Source of the DNA: Pseudomonadota bacterium
Lineage (GTDB): Bacteria; Pseudomonadota; Alphaproteobacteria; Rhizobiales; Xanthobacteraceae
NCBI GenBank assembly: GCA_023391175.1
Contig: JAEWBL010000339.1
Span: 1 to 14,598 of the forward strand
DNA: 14,598 nucleotides
Direction: 5' to 3'
In this document: positions 7,847 to 14,569 of the stretch, piece after piece
Layout: each line of letters starts with the position of its first letter
How positions within the stretch are numbered: position 1 is the first letter of the stretch
Notes under the pieces: model-generated
What the model was told of the DNA's origin: nothing
Database searches by the model: none
What the model saw: only the letters and a program-made list of their open reading frames with translations
Program-made: the position numbers and the translations under genes

Positions 7847-8001
7847 CGGCTCCCCGTATGTCGGCACCGGCGCCGCCGGATGACGGGCCATGTGCCGCGA
7901 CGGGCGAGTCCGCGTCAAGCCACGGGTCGGGCGTGATTCGGTCGCGCCACATTTTCCCTAAGGTGAGGTGGTAATTCAGGAGGAAACGGGAGGAGCAAGC
8001 C

Positions 8002-8481
8002 ATGGAAACGCAGACAGAGCGGCAGCAGGCGCCGGAAGAGGCATGGCTGAGGCGGCTTGTCGGCGAATGGAGCGTGGAATCCCCGGCACCGGACGGCGAG
8101 GGCACCATCAAGGGCCGCGAAACGGCGCGGCTGTTCGGCTCCTGGGTGCTGCTGGACGGCGCCTCGCAGATGCCGGACGCCAGCATCCACGCGAGCCTCA
8201 TGACGCTGGGATATGATCCGGCGCGCGGCAAAGTCGTGGGGAGCTGGATCGGCTCCACGATGAGCCATCTGTGGGTCTATGAGGGCGGGCTCGATGCGGC
8301 GGGGACGACGCTGACCCTCGCCACCCGCGGTCCGGCGATGGACGGCAGTGGCGACAGCACCGACTATGAGGACATCATCGCCTTCGACGGTGAGGATGCG
8401 CGTCTTCTCACCTCGCGCCAGCGCCAGCCGGACGGCACATGGCGCGAACTCTTCTGCGTGCGCTACAGCCGGGCGGGCTGA
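8002..8481 (+). CDS. DUF1579 family protein
   Basis: 159 residues without signal peptide or membrane span. It shows the DUF1579 pattern: LRRLVGEWSVE near the start, KGRETARLFGSWVLLDG, LGYDPARGKVVGSWIGS and a C-terminal DGTWRELFCVRY. These suggest a small beta-rich, lipocalin-like fold (inference); no reaction is known to me. A strong AGGAG lies 7 bases before the ATG. It diverges from lgt across 155 bp. No clear promoter was recognised. Confidence 0.82.
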   Translation: METQTERQQAPEEAWLRRLVGEWSVESPAPDGEGTIKGRETARLFGSWVLLDGASQMPDASIHASLMTLGYDPARGKVVGSWIGSTMSHLWVYEGGLDAAGTTLTLATRGPAMDGSGDSTDYEDIIAFDGEDARLLTSRQRQPDGTWRELFCVRYSRAG

Positions 8482-8554
8482 CGGCGCGGCCGGGGCGCAG
8501 AAGCAGTGATGTTGCGCTGCACCCTTGCGTCCCGCCCGCTCTGTCGCCATGTTC

Positions 8555-8585
8555 GCGAAACCGGCTTCCGCCGGACCGATTTCGC
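8555..8585. other. Two-tier hairpin between the DUF1579 gene and ubiK
   Basis: The outer arms GCGAAA (8555-8560) and TTTCGC (8580-8585) enclose an inner hairpin CCGGC-TTCC-GCCGG (8561-8574), leaving five unpaired bases on the 3' side. It lies in the 143-bp gap before ubiK. No T-run follows, so it may be leader structure, a factor-dependent terminator or a remnant repeat. Confidence 0.4.
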
Positions 8586-8624
8586 CGCGGACAGAACGCG
8601 GCTGCCTGGCCCCAGGAGGCTTCC

Positions 8625-8939
8625 ATGACCCAGACCACCGGTCGCCTTTTCGACGAGATGGCGCGTCTTGTGAACGATGCCGCTGGCGTGGCCCAGGGAG
8701 TCCGGCGCGAGGCCGAGACGGTCATGCGGTCGCAAGTCGAGCGCCTTCTGCGCGATATGGACGTGGTGAAGCGCGAGGAGTTCGAGGCGGTGAAGGATAT
8801 GGCCGCCGAGGCCCGCATGGAGAATGAGCGCCTCGCCGCCCGCATCGCCGTGCTGGAGGCCAACCTGCGCATCCACACCCATCCCACCGCCACCGGCCCT
8901 ACCGGCCCTGAGACCGAAGTGCCCGGCGGGCCGGCCTGA
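8625..8939 (+). CDS. ubiK: Ubiquinone biosynthesis accessory factor UbiK (BMFP/YqiC family)
   Basis: 104 residues. The N-terminal half MTQTTGRLFDEMARLVNDAA and the RDMDVVKREEFEAVKDMA block are typical of the BMFP/YqiC family. A coiled coil covers about residues 50-82, followed by a Pro/Thr tail. In enterobacteria UbiK helps the aerobic ubiquinone-making complex, and the Brucella member was described as a membrane-fusing trimer. I start at ATG 8625 because AGGAGG (8614-8619) lies five bases upstream; the open frame back to 8439 is not coding. A hairpin overlaps its stop codon. Confidence 0.88.
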   Translation: MTQTTGRLFDEMARLVNDAAGVAQGVRREAETVMRSQVERLLRDMDVVKREEFEAVKDMAAEARMENERLAARIAVLEANLRIHTHPTATGPTGPETEVPGGPA

Positions 8940-8953
8940 CGTATTCCGTCAGG
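8935..8953 (+). terminator. Hairpin overlapping the ubiK stop
   Basis: A perfect 7-bp inverted repeat CCTGACG (8935-8941), TATTC loop, CGTCAGG (8947-8953), followed by TAATTGT. The ubiK TGA lies in the left arm. Strong stem but a poor T-run, so termination is plausible rather than certain. Confidence 0.4.
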
Positions 8954-9280
8954 TAATTGTGGCGGCATCCCGCCCCTGCGACAAAAGGGCACCGGGCGGA
9001 TGGCGTACCCACAATCTGTCGTAGCGGGGTCAACTTTACCCGCGATATACTGATTTTCGTGGCGATTCGGAGCCGGTTCGTCGTAGCGCTCGAATACGAC
9101 GGGGCGCAGCCTCGCCAGGATGCTCTCTTGAAGGACACGCTCTTTCGGGACATGTCCTGACGGCGAGCCTCCGAACGGCACGCCGCCTGCGCCTGCCCTG
9201 GCTCCTGTCTGCCCGTGGCCTGTCGCACGGAGTGTCGCTTTCGACCCTCTCCGCGTTCCTCACACCGCGAGGTCGAGGCC
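8940..9280 (+). other. 341-bp gap between ubiK and ybjN with several hairpins, no convincing gene
   Basis: After the ubiK hairpin there are two mutually exclusive folds: GGCGG-CATC-CCGCC (8961-8974), and a longer stem of 8966-8975 with 8994-9002. Further on are CGTCGTA/TACGACG (9079-9085 with 9095-9101) and the palindrome GGACATGTCC (9148-9157). A TATACT at 9046-9051 could be a -10 box for ybjN, but no matching -35 is visible. A 67-codon frame at 8957-9160 (GTG start) lacks a ribosome site and family features. The region is probably the ybjN promoter and a structured leader, or a small RNA. Confidence 0.4.
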
Positions 9281-9781
9281 ATGTCTCTCATCGACATCGA
9301 AGCCGATGCGCCGGCGAACCCCGTTGATCTCGTAGAGCAGCTCGCTGCTCTGCGTGACTGGTCGTTCGAGCGCTCCGACGAGGACGAGATCACCCTCTCG
9401 CTCGCCAGCCGCTGGACGGACTGCCATGTCTCCTTCCAGTGGATGGACGAGCTCGAGGCGCTCCACGTGGCCTGCGCCTTCGACTTCAAGGTGCCGGAGG
9501 GGCGCCGCCCCGAGGTTCTGAAGCTCCTCGCCCTCGTCAATGAGCAGATGTGGCTGGGCCATTTCGACATGTGGTCCCAGGAAGGCGTCATCATGTTCCG
9601 CCATGCGCTGGTGCTGGCGGGCGGCGCCACCGCCTCCGACCGCCAGTGCGAGGCCATCCTTGATGCCGCCCTCGATGCGGTCGAGCGCTACTATCCCGCG
9701 TTCCAGTTCGTGGTCTGGGCCGGCAAGACCGCCCGCGAGGCCATGGACACGGCCCTGTTCGAGACCGTCGGAGAGGCCTGA
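9281..9781 (+). CDS. YbjN domain-containing protein
   Basis: 166 residues without signal or membrane span. It matches the YbjN family, which has a fold like type III secretion chaperones and no settled role. Visible features: an acidic N-terminus, WSFERSDEDEITLSLASRWTD, the central SFQWMDELEALHVACAFDFKVPE, and VNEQMWLGHFDMWSQEGVIMFRHALVL split by short loops. I start at ATG 9281, with GAGG eight bases upstream; a GTG at 9215 would add 22 atypical residues. A YbjN gene just before proC is an order I remember from Hyphomicrobiales. Confidence 0.85.
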   Translation: MSLIDIEADAPANPVDLVEQLAALRDWSFERSDEDEITLSLASRWTDCHVSFQWMDELEALHVACAFDFKVPEGRRPEVLKLLALVNEQMWLGHFDMWSQEGVIMFRHALVLAGGATASDRQCEAILDAALDAVERYYPAFQFVVWAGKTAREAMDTALFETVGEA

Positions 9782-9793
9782 GCCTCGCCACCG

Positions 9794-9813
9794 GGGCCGG
9801 CGGCAGCCGGCCC
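9794..9813 (+). terminator. Strong hairpin between ybjN and proC
   Basis: A perfect 8-bp stem GGGCCGGC (9794-9801), GGCA loop, GCCGGCCC (9806-9813), ten bases after the ybjN stop. Only TCTGG follows, so it may weaken read-through into proC or protect the 3' end rather than stop transcription fully. Confidence 0.4.
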
Positions 9814-9945
9814 TCTGGCGTCTGTGCTGTGAGTGCGATCCCTGCCGCCGATGTGGCGCGGGGCGTGAGCCTCCTCTATGTGATGTCCTCTGCGGGACCC
9901 GCGGGCGCGGACGTGCTCGCAGCAGGTCCGGTTCAAGAGGCGGTC

Positions 9946-10782
9946 ATGAGCGAGAGCGTGCTGAAATCCCTGTCTGGTCCGGTGGTGCTGCTCGGCTGCG
10001 GCAAGATGGGCTCGGCCATGCTGGAAGGCTGGCTCAAGCTGGGCCTCCCGGCGGACAAGGCCGTGGTGCTCGATCCCAACCTGACGGCCGAATCGGCGTC
10101 GGCGCTCGCCGCCAAAGGTGTCTCGTTCAATCCCCCGCACGAGGCTATAGTTGCTCCGTCCGTCCTGCTCCTCGCGGTCAAGCCGCAGGTGGCGCCCGAG
10201 GCGCTGCCGGCGGTCGCCGCGCTCGTGAAGCCTGGCACCCTTGTCGTCTCCGTGATGGCCGGGCGCACCATGGCGTTCATGGGCGATATCTTCGGCGCCG
10301 ATGCCGCGATCGTCCGCTCCATTCCCAACACACCCGCCGCCATCGGACGCGGCGTGAGCGTCGCGGTGCCCTCGCCGGGCGTGACGCAGGCGCAGAAGGA
10401 TCTCACCGCCGCGCTGCTCGGCGCCATCGGCATCGTCGAATGGATCGATGACGAGGCTCTGATGGACGCCGCGACCGCAGTCTCCGGTTCCGGTCCCGCT
10501 TATGCCTTCCTCCTCGCCGAAGTGATGGCGCAGGCCGGCGCGGCCGCCGGCCTTCCGGCTGACCTCTCCGCCCGCATCGCTCGCGCGACCGTGGCCGGCG
10601 CGGGGGCACTGATGGACCAGTCCGACCTTTCCGCCGCGACGCTTCGCCAGAACGTGACCTCCCCGGGCGGCACCACGGCGGCGGCGCTGGCCGTTCTCAT
10701 GGATGAAGGCCGCGGCTTTCCGCCCCTGATGGTGGAGGCCGTCGCCGCCGCCACCCGGCGCGGCAAGGAACTCGCCGGCTGA
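9946..10782 (+). CDS. proC: Pyrroline-5-carboxylate reductase
   Basis: Last step of proline synthesis: NAD(P)H-dependent reduction of 1-pyrroline-5-carboxylate to proline, cytoplasmic. 278 residues, normal for ProC. Seen: the Rossmann loop LLGCGKMGSAM (15-25), AVKPQ (77-81), VRSIPNTPAAIG (123-134), the active-site SGSGPAY (180-186), and the dimer-domain signature NVTSPGGTTAAAL (236-248). I use ATG 9946, with GAGG five bases upstream and a start right before the first strand. An earlier in-frame start at 9829 would add 39 residues not typical of the family. Confidence 0.95.
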   Translation: MSESVLKSLSGPVVLLGCGKMGSAMLEGWLKLGLPADKAVVLDPNLTAESASALAAKGVSFNPPHEAIVAPSVLLLAVKPQVAPEALPAVAALVKPGTLVVSVMAGRTMAFMGDIFGADAAIVRSIPNTPAAIGRGVSVAVPSPGVTQAQKDLTAALLGAIGIVEWIDDEALMDAATAVSGSGPAYAFLLAEVMAQAGAAAGLPADLSARIARATVAGAGALMDQSDLSAATLRQNVTSPGGTTAAALAVLMDEGRGFPPLMVEAVAAATRRGKELAG

Positions 10783-10813
10783 CGACGTCGTCTCTTGATC
10801 GAGGAGAAGGGCC

Positions 10814-11479
10814 ATGACCGCCGAGACCACGCGCGAGGCCTGCCTGCGCAGCTTCCTCGCCCTGCTGGCCGAAAAGTCGTTTCGGGCCATCTCCCTGTCC
10901 GAGGTGGCCGAGCATTGCGGTGTGCCGCTGGCGCAGATGCGCGCCTCCTTCGCCACCACCGACGACCTCCTCGCTGCTTTCTTCCGCGCCACCGACCGGC
11001 AGGTGCTGGCCGAAGGCGGACCTGACAGCGACGATCTGGCGGGGGAGGGGCCGCGGGAGCGGCTGTTCGAGGTGCTCATGCGCCGCCTTGATGCGCTGGA
11101 GCCCCACAAGGAGGCCGTGCGTGGTCTCATCCGCTCCGCCCGCCGCGATCCAGCCCTCGCTCTGACACTGCTGCGCCTGTCCGAAGCGTCGCAGCGCTGG
11201 ATGCTGGCCGCAGCGGGCATCGATTGCGCGGGCCTGTCCGGAAGCGTCCGAGCCAAGGGGCTGGCTCTTCTGTTCGCCCGCGTGCTCGACACCTGGCTGA
11301 AGGACGAGGATCCGGGTCTCGCGCCCACCATGGCGGCGCTGGACCGCGAGCTGGAGCAGGGCGGCAAGCTCCTCGGAATGCTGGACGATCTCGCCTATAT
11401 CGCCATCCCCTGGCGTAAGCGCCGCGCCTCCGCTCAGGCTGCCGATGCCCCGGCCGAGGAGCCGGCGTCCGCCGCCTGA
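10814..11479 (+). CDS. TetR/COQ9-like helical protein
   Basis: 221 residues. The first 60 look like a TetR DNA-binding domain, with an HTH at about 27-46 (ISLSEVAEHCGVPLAQMRAS), though the usual aromatic end of the recognition helix is RASFATTDDLL here. The rest (80-195) is helical, with RLFEVLMRRLDALEPHKEAV and DPGLAPTMAALDREL. These segments remind me of COQ9, a lipid-binding protein of ubiquinone synthesis that shares the TetR fold. It ends in an Ala/Pro-rich tail. GGAG is seven bases before the ATG, and the gene begins 31 bases after proC. It could be a regulator or a COQ9-like factor; ubiK nearby makes the latter worth testing. Confidence 0.7.
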   Translation: MTAETTREACLRSFLALLAEKSFRAISLSEVAEHCGVPLAQMRASFATTDDLLAAFFRATDRQVLAEGGPDSDDLAGEGPRERLFEVLMRRLDALEPHKEAVRGLIRSARRDPALALTLLRLSEASQRWMLAAAGIDCAGLSGSVRAKGLALLFARVLDTWLKDEDPGLAPTMAALDRELEQGGKLLGMLDDLAYIAIPWRKRRASAQAADAPAEEPASAA

Positions 11480-11530
11480 AGCGGGCCGCCCCACCTTGCT
11501 CCCGGAACGACGGCCTGCCATGGGACAGGC

Positions 11531-12034
11531 ATGAGCGCTCCCCGCGAAGAACCCATCGCCCTCTATATCGACGCCGACGCGTGCCCGGTGAAGGAGGAGG
11601 CGTACAAGGTCGCCTTCCGCCACCACATCCGCGTGCTGGTGGTGGCCAACGCGCCGCTCATGGTGCCCCGCCATCCTCTGGTGGAGCGGGTCATCGTGCC
11701 GGCCGGTCCGGATGTGGCGGACGACTTTATCGCCGCCCGTGTTTCGCGCGGGGACGTGGTGGTGACCGCCGATGTGCCGCTCGCCTCCCGCTGCGTCGCT
11801 GCCGGGGCGAGCGTGATCGCGCCGGATGGGCGACCCTTCACCGCCAATTCCATCGGCATGCAGCTCGCCACCCGCAACCTGATGGAAGAGCTGCGCTCGG
11901 CCGGCGCCGTCACCGGCGGCCCGAAGCCGTTCTCGCCGCGCGCCCGCTCGGAATTCCTCTCCGCCCTCGATCTCGCAATCGTGCGGCTGAAGCGCGCGGG
12001 GTTCCGTCCCGCCCCTCCGCCCGAGGCCGGGTGA
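11531..12034 (+). CDS. YaiI/YqxD family protein (DUF188)
   Basis: 167 residues. Family marks: [17 protein letters not shown] (12-28) with Asp14 and Asp16, [10 protein letters not shown] (76-85) with Asp81, and the C-terminal [18 protein letters not shown]. The acidic residues suggest a PIN/NYN-like nuclease fold, but the activity is not settled (family knowledge). GGACAGG directly precedes the ATG. It follows the TetR-like gene by 51 bp and ends only 3 bp from the convergent cowN stop, so no terminator lies between the two. Confidence 0.9.
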   Translation: MSAPREEPIALYIDADACPVKEEAYKVAFRHHIRVLVVANAPLMVPRHPLVERVIVPAGPDVADDFIAARVSRGDVVVTADVPLASRCVAAGASVIAPDGRPFTANSIGMQLATRNLMEELRSAGAVTGGPKPFSPRARSEFLSALDLAIVRLKRAGFRPAPPPEAG

Positions 12035-12037
12035 CGG

Positions 12038-12367
12038 TCAGAAGCACTCTTCCTCCAGCCTTTTCAGGTCGGTCAGCGCGGCCTCGTCCTCGTGCTCCTC
12101 GAACAGCTCGACCATGTAGTAAACGTGGGAATGGAGCAGCAGCAGCTTGTCGCAGATGGTGCCGCCGCCCGCCTCCGCAGCCGCCAGCCGGGCCTTGAAG
12201 CGGTCCCAGAAGGCGTTGCCGTGAGCCGGGTCGTCGATGTAGCGGAACAGGTGCGTGAGCACCACTTTCATGTTCCCCTCGAAATCGATGCCCTGGAAGG
12301 TCAGGTAGCGGTCCGGCGCTTCGAGCGCGAAGGGCAAAGCGGGAAAGCCGGCGGCAGCTTCGGTCAT
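12038..12367 (-). CDS. cowN: CowN-like protein, sustains nitrogen fixation under CO
   Basis: 109 residues. It matches CowN as I remember it: [10 protein letters not shown] (19-28), Asn32, [15 protein letters not shown] (51-65), [17 protein letters not shown] (78-94) and the Cys-containing end LEEECF (104-109). CowN lets diazotrophs fix N2 when CO, a nitrogenase inhibitor, is present, probably by protecting nitrogenase itself. Differences: about 15 extra N-terminal residues, and Phe29 where I expect Cys after GID. ATG 12367 has GGAGG (12379-12375) seven bases upstream. A PAS-LytTR regulator gene lies 143 bp upstream on the same strand, with a direct repeat between. No nif gene is in the window. 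Confidence 0.82.
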   Translation of the reverse strand: MTEAAAGFPALPFALEAPDRYLTFQGIDFEGNMKVVLTHLFRYIDDPAHGNAFWDRFKARLAAAEAGGGTICDKLLLLHSHVYYMVELFEEHEDEAALTDLKRLEEECF

Positions 12368-12460
12368 CCATCGTCCTCCATCGGGCGCCGAAGCGCGTCG
12401 AGGAGACCATGGGCGGCGAAGGGAGCCGGCTTCAAAGCAGAAGGCGCGATCCACGAGCGT

Positions 12461-12490
12461 CCTGCACCAACGGCATCAGGCCTGCACGAA
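12461..12490 (-). promoter_or_regulatory. Direct repeat, probable LytTR (RcoM-like) operator of cowN
   Basis: On the minus strand TTCGTGCAGG (12490-12481) recurs as TTGGTGCAGG (12470-12461), nine of ten bases equal and exactly 20 bp apart, about two helix turns. LytTR proteins bind paired direct repeats on one DNA face, and I recall TTnnnG units in RcoM sites; both copies fit TTnnnG. The repeat sits 94-123 bases before the cowN ATG. No clear -10/-35 was found downstream. Confidence 0.55.
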
Positions 12491-12510
12491 TGGCGGCGGG
12501 CGCTGGGGCC

Positions 12511-13311
12511 TCAGACACCCAGCCGCCGGCGAATGTCCTCCACCTTGCCCCGGCTGACGGGGACCCGCGTCTCGCCCGCATCGGCCATCACGAGGTGCCA
12601 GCCGCCGTCCTCACGCGCGGCGGCGCGGACATGGCGCATGTTGACGAGATAGCGCCGATGCACGCGCACGAACTGGCTCGGGTCGAGCCGGCGCTCCAGA
12701 TCGGCGAGCGGCCGGGGGCAGAAGGCGGAGAAGGTGGCGGTGCGCGCCTCCGCGTAGTGCCCCTGCGCCACCAGGAACGCGACTTCGGTGACATCGATCA
12801 GGCTGATGAGATCGCCCTTGCCCCGCACCAACGGGAGTTTCATGAGGGGGCAAAGGGCCGCCACGGCCTCCGCGCCGGCCACCTCCAGCCCGTCGACCTC
12901 CAGATCGGCCCCGGCGGCGCGACCCATCACGGGCGCCTCGACCAGGGCGTGGATCATCATCAGGAAGCCATCCGGCGGGCTGTCAGGTTCCGCCTCGAGC
13001 CTGCTGACCTTCGCAACCAGCGTGCCCATGGCGGTGGTCACTACCAGGGAAGAGGTGCCATCCGGCGAGGTGCGGGCACGCTCGATGAGAAAGGCCACCT
13101 TGTCGCGCGCCTCGCCGGGATGCAGCGAGAGGATATCCACACCCGCGAGCCGGTGCCCCGGCGGCGCGAGGAGCCGCATCGCCACCGGATTGACCGAACG
13201 GATGCACAGATCCGCGTCGAGCAGCACCACACCGACCGGGGTGCGCTGGAGACGGTATTCAAATGACTGTGCGGCGGCGAGAGACGATCTCGCGGGGGAT
13301 GTGACGGCCAT
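12511..13311 (-). CDS. rcoM: PAS-LytTR regulator, RcoM-like CO sensor
   Basis: 266 residues, close to the length I recall for Burkholderia RcoM. The N-terminal PAS domain (about 18-125) includes PVGVVLLDADLCIRSVNPVA. Its DILSLHPGEARDK (59-71) closely resembles the RcoM segment carrying the haem ligand His74, so His64 is the likely ligand. The LytTR domain (about 155-265) has RKGDLISL-like entry, VAFLVAQGHYAEA, FVRVHRRYLVNMRHV (214-228) and VPVSRGK. RcoM is a one-component activator that senses CO through haem. By my alignment its Cys94 and Met104 have no counterpart here (Leu89 at the Met site, nearest Met95). GGGGAG is two bases from the ATG. cowN follows. A different PAS-LytTR sensor is the alternative. 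Confidence 0.78.
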   Translation of the reverse strand: MAVTSPARSSLAAAQSFEYRLQRTPVGVVLLDADLCIRSVNPVAMRLLAPPGHRLAGVDILSLHPGEARDKVAFLIERARTSPDGTSSLVVTTAMGTLVAKVSRLEAEPDSPPDGFLMMIHALVEAPVMGRAAGADLEVDGLEVAGAEAVAALCPLMKLPLVRGKGDLISLIDVTEVAFLVAQGHYAEARTATFSAFCPRPLADLERRLDPSQFVRVHRRYLVNMRHVRAAAREDGGWHLVMADAGETRVPVSRGKVEDIRRRLGV

Positions 13312-13331
13312 AACTCCCCATCGGGCTCCCG

Positions 13332-13370
13332 GTCCGGCGCCCCAGCGGGCGGGGGTATCCTACGCCGGAC
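13332..13370. repeat. 8-bp inverted repeat over the rcoM-like promoter
   Basis: GTCCGGCG (13332-13339) and CGCCGGAC (13363-13370) are perfect inverted copies with 31 bp between starts, about three helix turns. The candidate -10 box of the regulator gene lies between them, next to the right arm. It could be an operator or a leader structure. Confidence 0.45.
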
Positions 13371-13384
13371 GGGCCCGGTGCCAA
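13357..13384 (-). promoter_or_regulatory. Candidate promoter of the PAS-LytTR gene
   Basis: On the minus strand TTGGCA (13384-13379) is followed after 16 bases by TAGGAT (13362-13357). The -35 matches five of six positions and the -10 four of six. Transcription would start near 13350, giving a leader of about 40 bases. Confidence 0.45.
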
Positions 13385-13410
13385 GGCGAAGCCGCCTCAA
13401 AATCGCCCGT

Positions 13411-13439
13411 TTGCCACGATGAGGCCGCATGGATACTTT
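13411..13439 (+). promoter_or_regulatory. Candidate promoter of the TPR-lipoprotein-der unit
   Basis: TTGCCA (13411-13416) with TACTTT (13434-13439) after 17 bases. The -35 fits well and the -10 is weak. It would give a leader of about 80 bases before ATG 13527. Confidence 0.35.
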
Positions 13440-13526
13440 ACGCGCCCTCGTCCCGGTGCGGCGTCGCCGGCAAGATCCTGCCTCGGCAGGCCATCCCCAA
13501 GTCCTGGATCCCGAAGCTCTCAGCTC

Positions 13527-14216
13527 ATGACCGACATTTTCCACGAGATCGAGGAAGACCTCCGGCGCGATCGCCTGCGCAAGCTCTGGGACCGTTTCGG
13601 CGGCGTCATCATCGCCGCCTGCGTGCTGGTGATTTTGGCCGCAGCCGGCTGGAGCGGCTACCAGTACTGGCGCCACGAGCAGGCGGTGAAGGCCAGCGAG
13701 GCCTATGAGAGCGCCGTCGCCCTTTTCGATGCCGGCAAGATGCAGGAGGCGGAAACCGCCTTCACTGCCATCGCCAAGGGCGGGCCGGCCGGCTATCGCA
13801 CCCTTGCCCTGTTCCGCGCCGCTGCTGCCGCCACCGCCCGCGACAAGGCGGCCGGCATCGCCGCCTTCGATGCCATCGCGGCCGACAATTCCGTGCCGCC
13901 CCTCGCCCGCGACCTCGCTTTGGTGCGCGCCGCCTTGCTGGTGGTCGATACGGCTGGCCTGCCGGAGGTGAAGCAGCGTATCGGAGGCCTCGCCAACGGC
14001 ACCGGGCCGCTGCGCCATTCCGCGCGCGAGACCCTGGCGTTGGCGGAGCTGAAGGCCGGCGACCTTGCCGCGGCCAACAAGACCGCCACCGATATCACCA
14101 CCGACAGTGACACCCCACCGGGCGTCCGCTCCCGGGCCGAACTCATCCGGCGGCTCACCGCCTCGGCCACCGCCCCCGCGGGTGAGGCGGCCGCGGGCAC
14201 CGCGCCGACTCAGTGA
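13527..14216 (+). CDS. YfgM-like membrane-anchored TPR protein
   Basis: 229 residues. MTDIFHEIEEDLRRDRLRKL is a charged cytoplasmic N-terminus, followed by one membrane span (about 25-47, GGVIIAACVLVILAAAGWSG). A long Ala-rich helical region with TPR-like repeats (ASEAYESAVALFDAGKMQEA, then GYRTLALFRAAA) follows, and an Ala/Thr/Pro tail. This is the layout of YfgM, a SecYEG-associated periplasmic TPR protein encoded near bamB and der in E. coli; der follows here too. ATG 13527 fits the family, although the ribosome site is weak; the open frame back to 13419 is not convincing. Confidence 0.83.
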   Translation: MTDIFHEIEEDLRRDRLRKLWDRFGGVIIAACVLVILAAAGWSGYQYWRHEQAVKASEAYESAVALFDAGKMQEAETAFTAIAKGGPAGYRTLALFRAAAAATARDKAAGIAAFDAIAADNSVPPLARDLALVRAALLVVDTAGLPEVKQRIGGLANGTGPLRHSARETLALAELKAGDLAAANKTATDITTDSDTPPGVRSRAELIRRLTASATAPAGEAAAGTAPTQ

Positions 14217-14251
14217 ACCCCGAGAGGATCTGCATGACCGCGCCGCGCATG

Positions 14252-14257
14252 AGGAGG
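14252..14257 (+). promoter_or_regulatory. Shine-Dalgarno deciding the small lipoprotein start
   Basis: AGGAGG lies nine bases before ATG 14267 and is stronger than the AGAGG serving the alternative ATG 14234. The shorter start also gives a normal-length lipoprotein signal. Confidence 0.55.
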
Positions 14258-14266
14258 ACAAGCTTG

Positions 14267-14527
14267 ATGATGGCACGCCCTGTCGCCCGCAGCCTGCGCC
14301 TCGCGCTCGCGCTCGGCCTCGCCTTGACTGCGGCCGGTTGCGAGACGCTCGAGAACCTCAACCCGTTCGACCAGAAGAAGCCGCCGGTGCCGGGCACCCG
14401 CACGCCGGTGTTCCCGAACGGCGTGCCGGGGGTGGACTATTCATCCGGCCTCGGACAGCCGAGCAATGCCAACGCCCCCATCGACAATCTGCCGGCCACG
14501 CCCCCGAGGGGCCAGCCGCAGCAATGA
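14267..14527 (+). CDS. Small lipoprotein between the TPR gene and der
   Basis: 86 residues from ATG 14267; ATG 14234 would give 97. The signal MMARPVARSLRLALALGLAL leads to a lipobox-like TAAGC with Cys25 (an Ala rather than Leu at -3 is slightly unusual). The mature part is short and Pro-rich, with ENLNPFDQKK, a conserved-looking PGTRTPVFPNGVPGVD and a Gln/Pro end, and no obvious fold. It occupies the place where E. coli has bamB between yfgM and der. I have an impression of similar small lipoproteins in Hyphomicrobiales but know no function. It starts 50 bases after the TPR gene and ends 42 bp before der. Confidence 0.78.
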   Translation: MMARPVARSLRLALALGLALTAAGCETLENLNPFDQKKPPVPGTRTPVFPNGVPGVDYSSGLGQPSNANAPIDNLPATPPRGQPQQ

Positions 14528-14569
14528 TCCCTCAGACCTGAAGCCGACCGCCGGCCGCGAGCCCATTTC

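Noticed and set aside
7032..8258. Upstream extension of the midA-like frame over lgt
   Set aside because: It is Arg-rich shadow sequence of lgt; the GTG overlapping the lgt stop gives the normal family length.
8957..9160. 67-codon frame between ubiK and ybjN
   Set aside because: GTG start without a Shine-Dalgarno, no family features, and it runs through hairpins. Kept only as a note in the gap entry.
9691..11367. 558-codon minus-strand frame opposite proC and the TetR-like gene
   Set aside because: It is antisense to proC with complete motifs, with no recognisable domain of its own.
12436..12453. Sigma-54 promoter for cowN, attractive for a nitrogen-fixation gene
   Set aside because: On the minus strand the GG and GC are 12 bases apart, not the required 10, and the flanking bases do not match TGGCAC/TTGCT.
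12409..13266. 285-codon plus-strand frame opposite the PAS-LytTR gene
   Set aside because: It is a shadow: the opposite strand has clear PAS and LytTR motifs, and this one has none.
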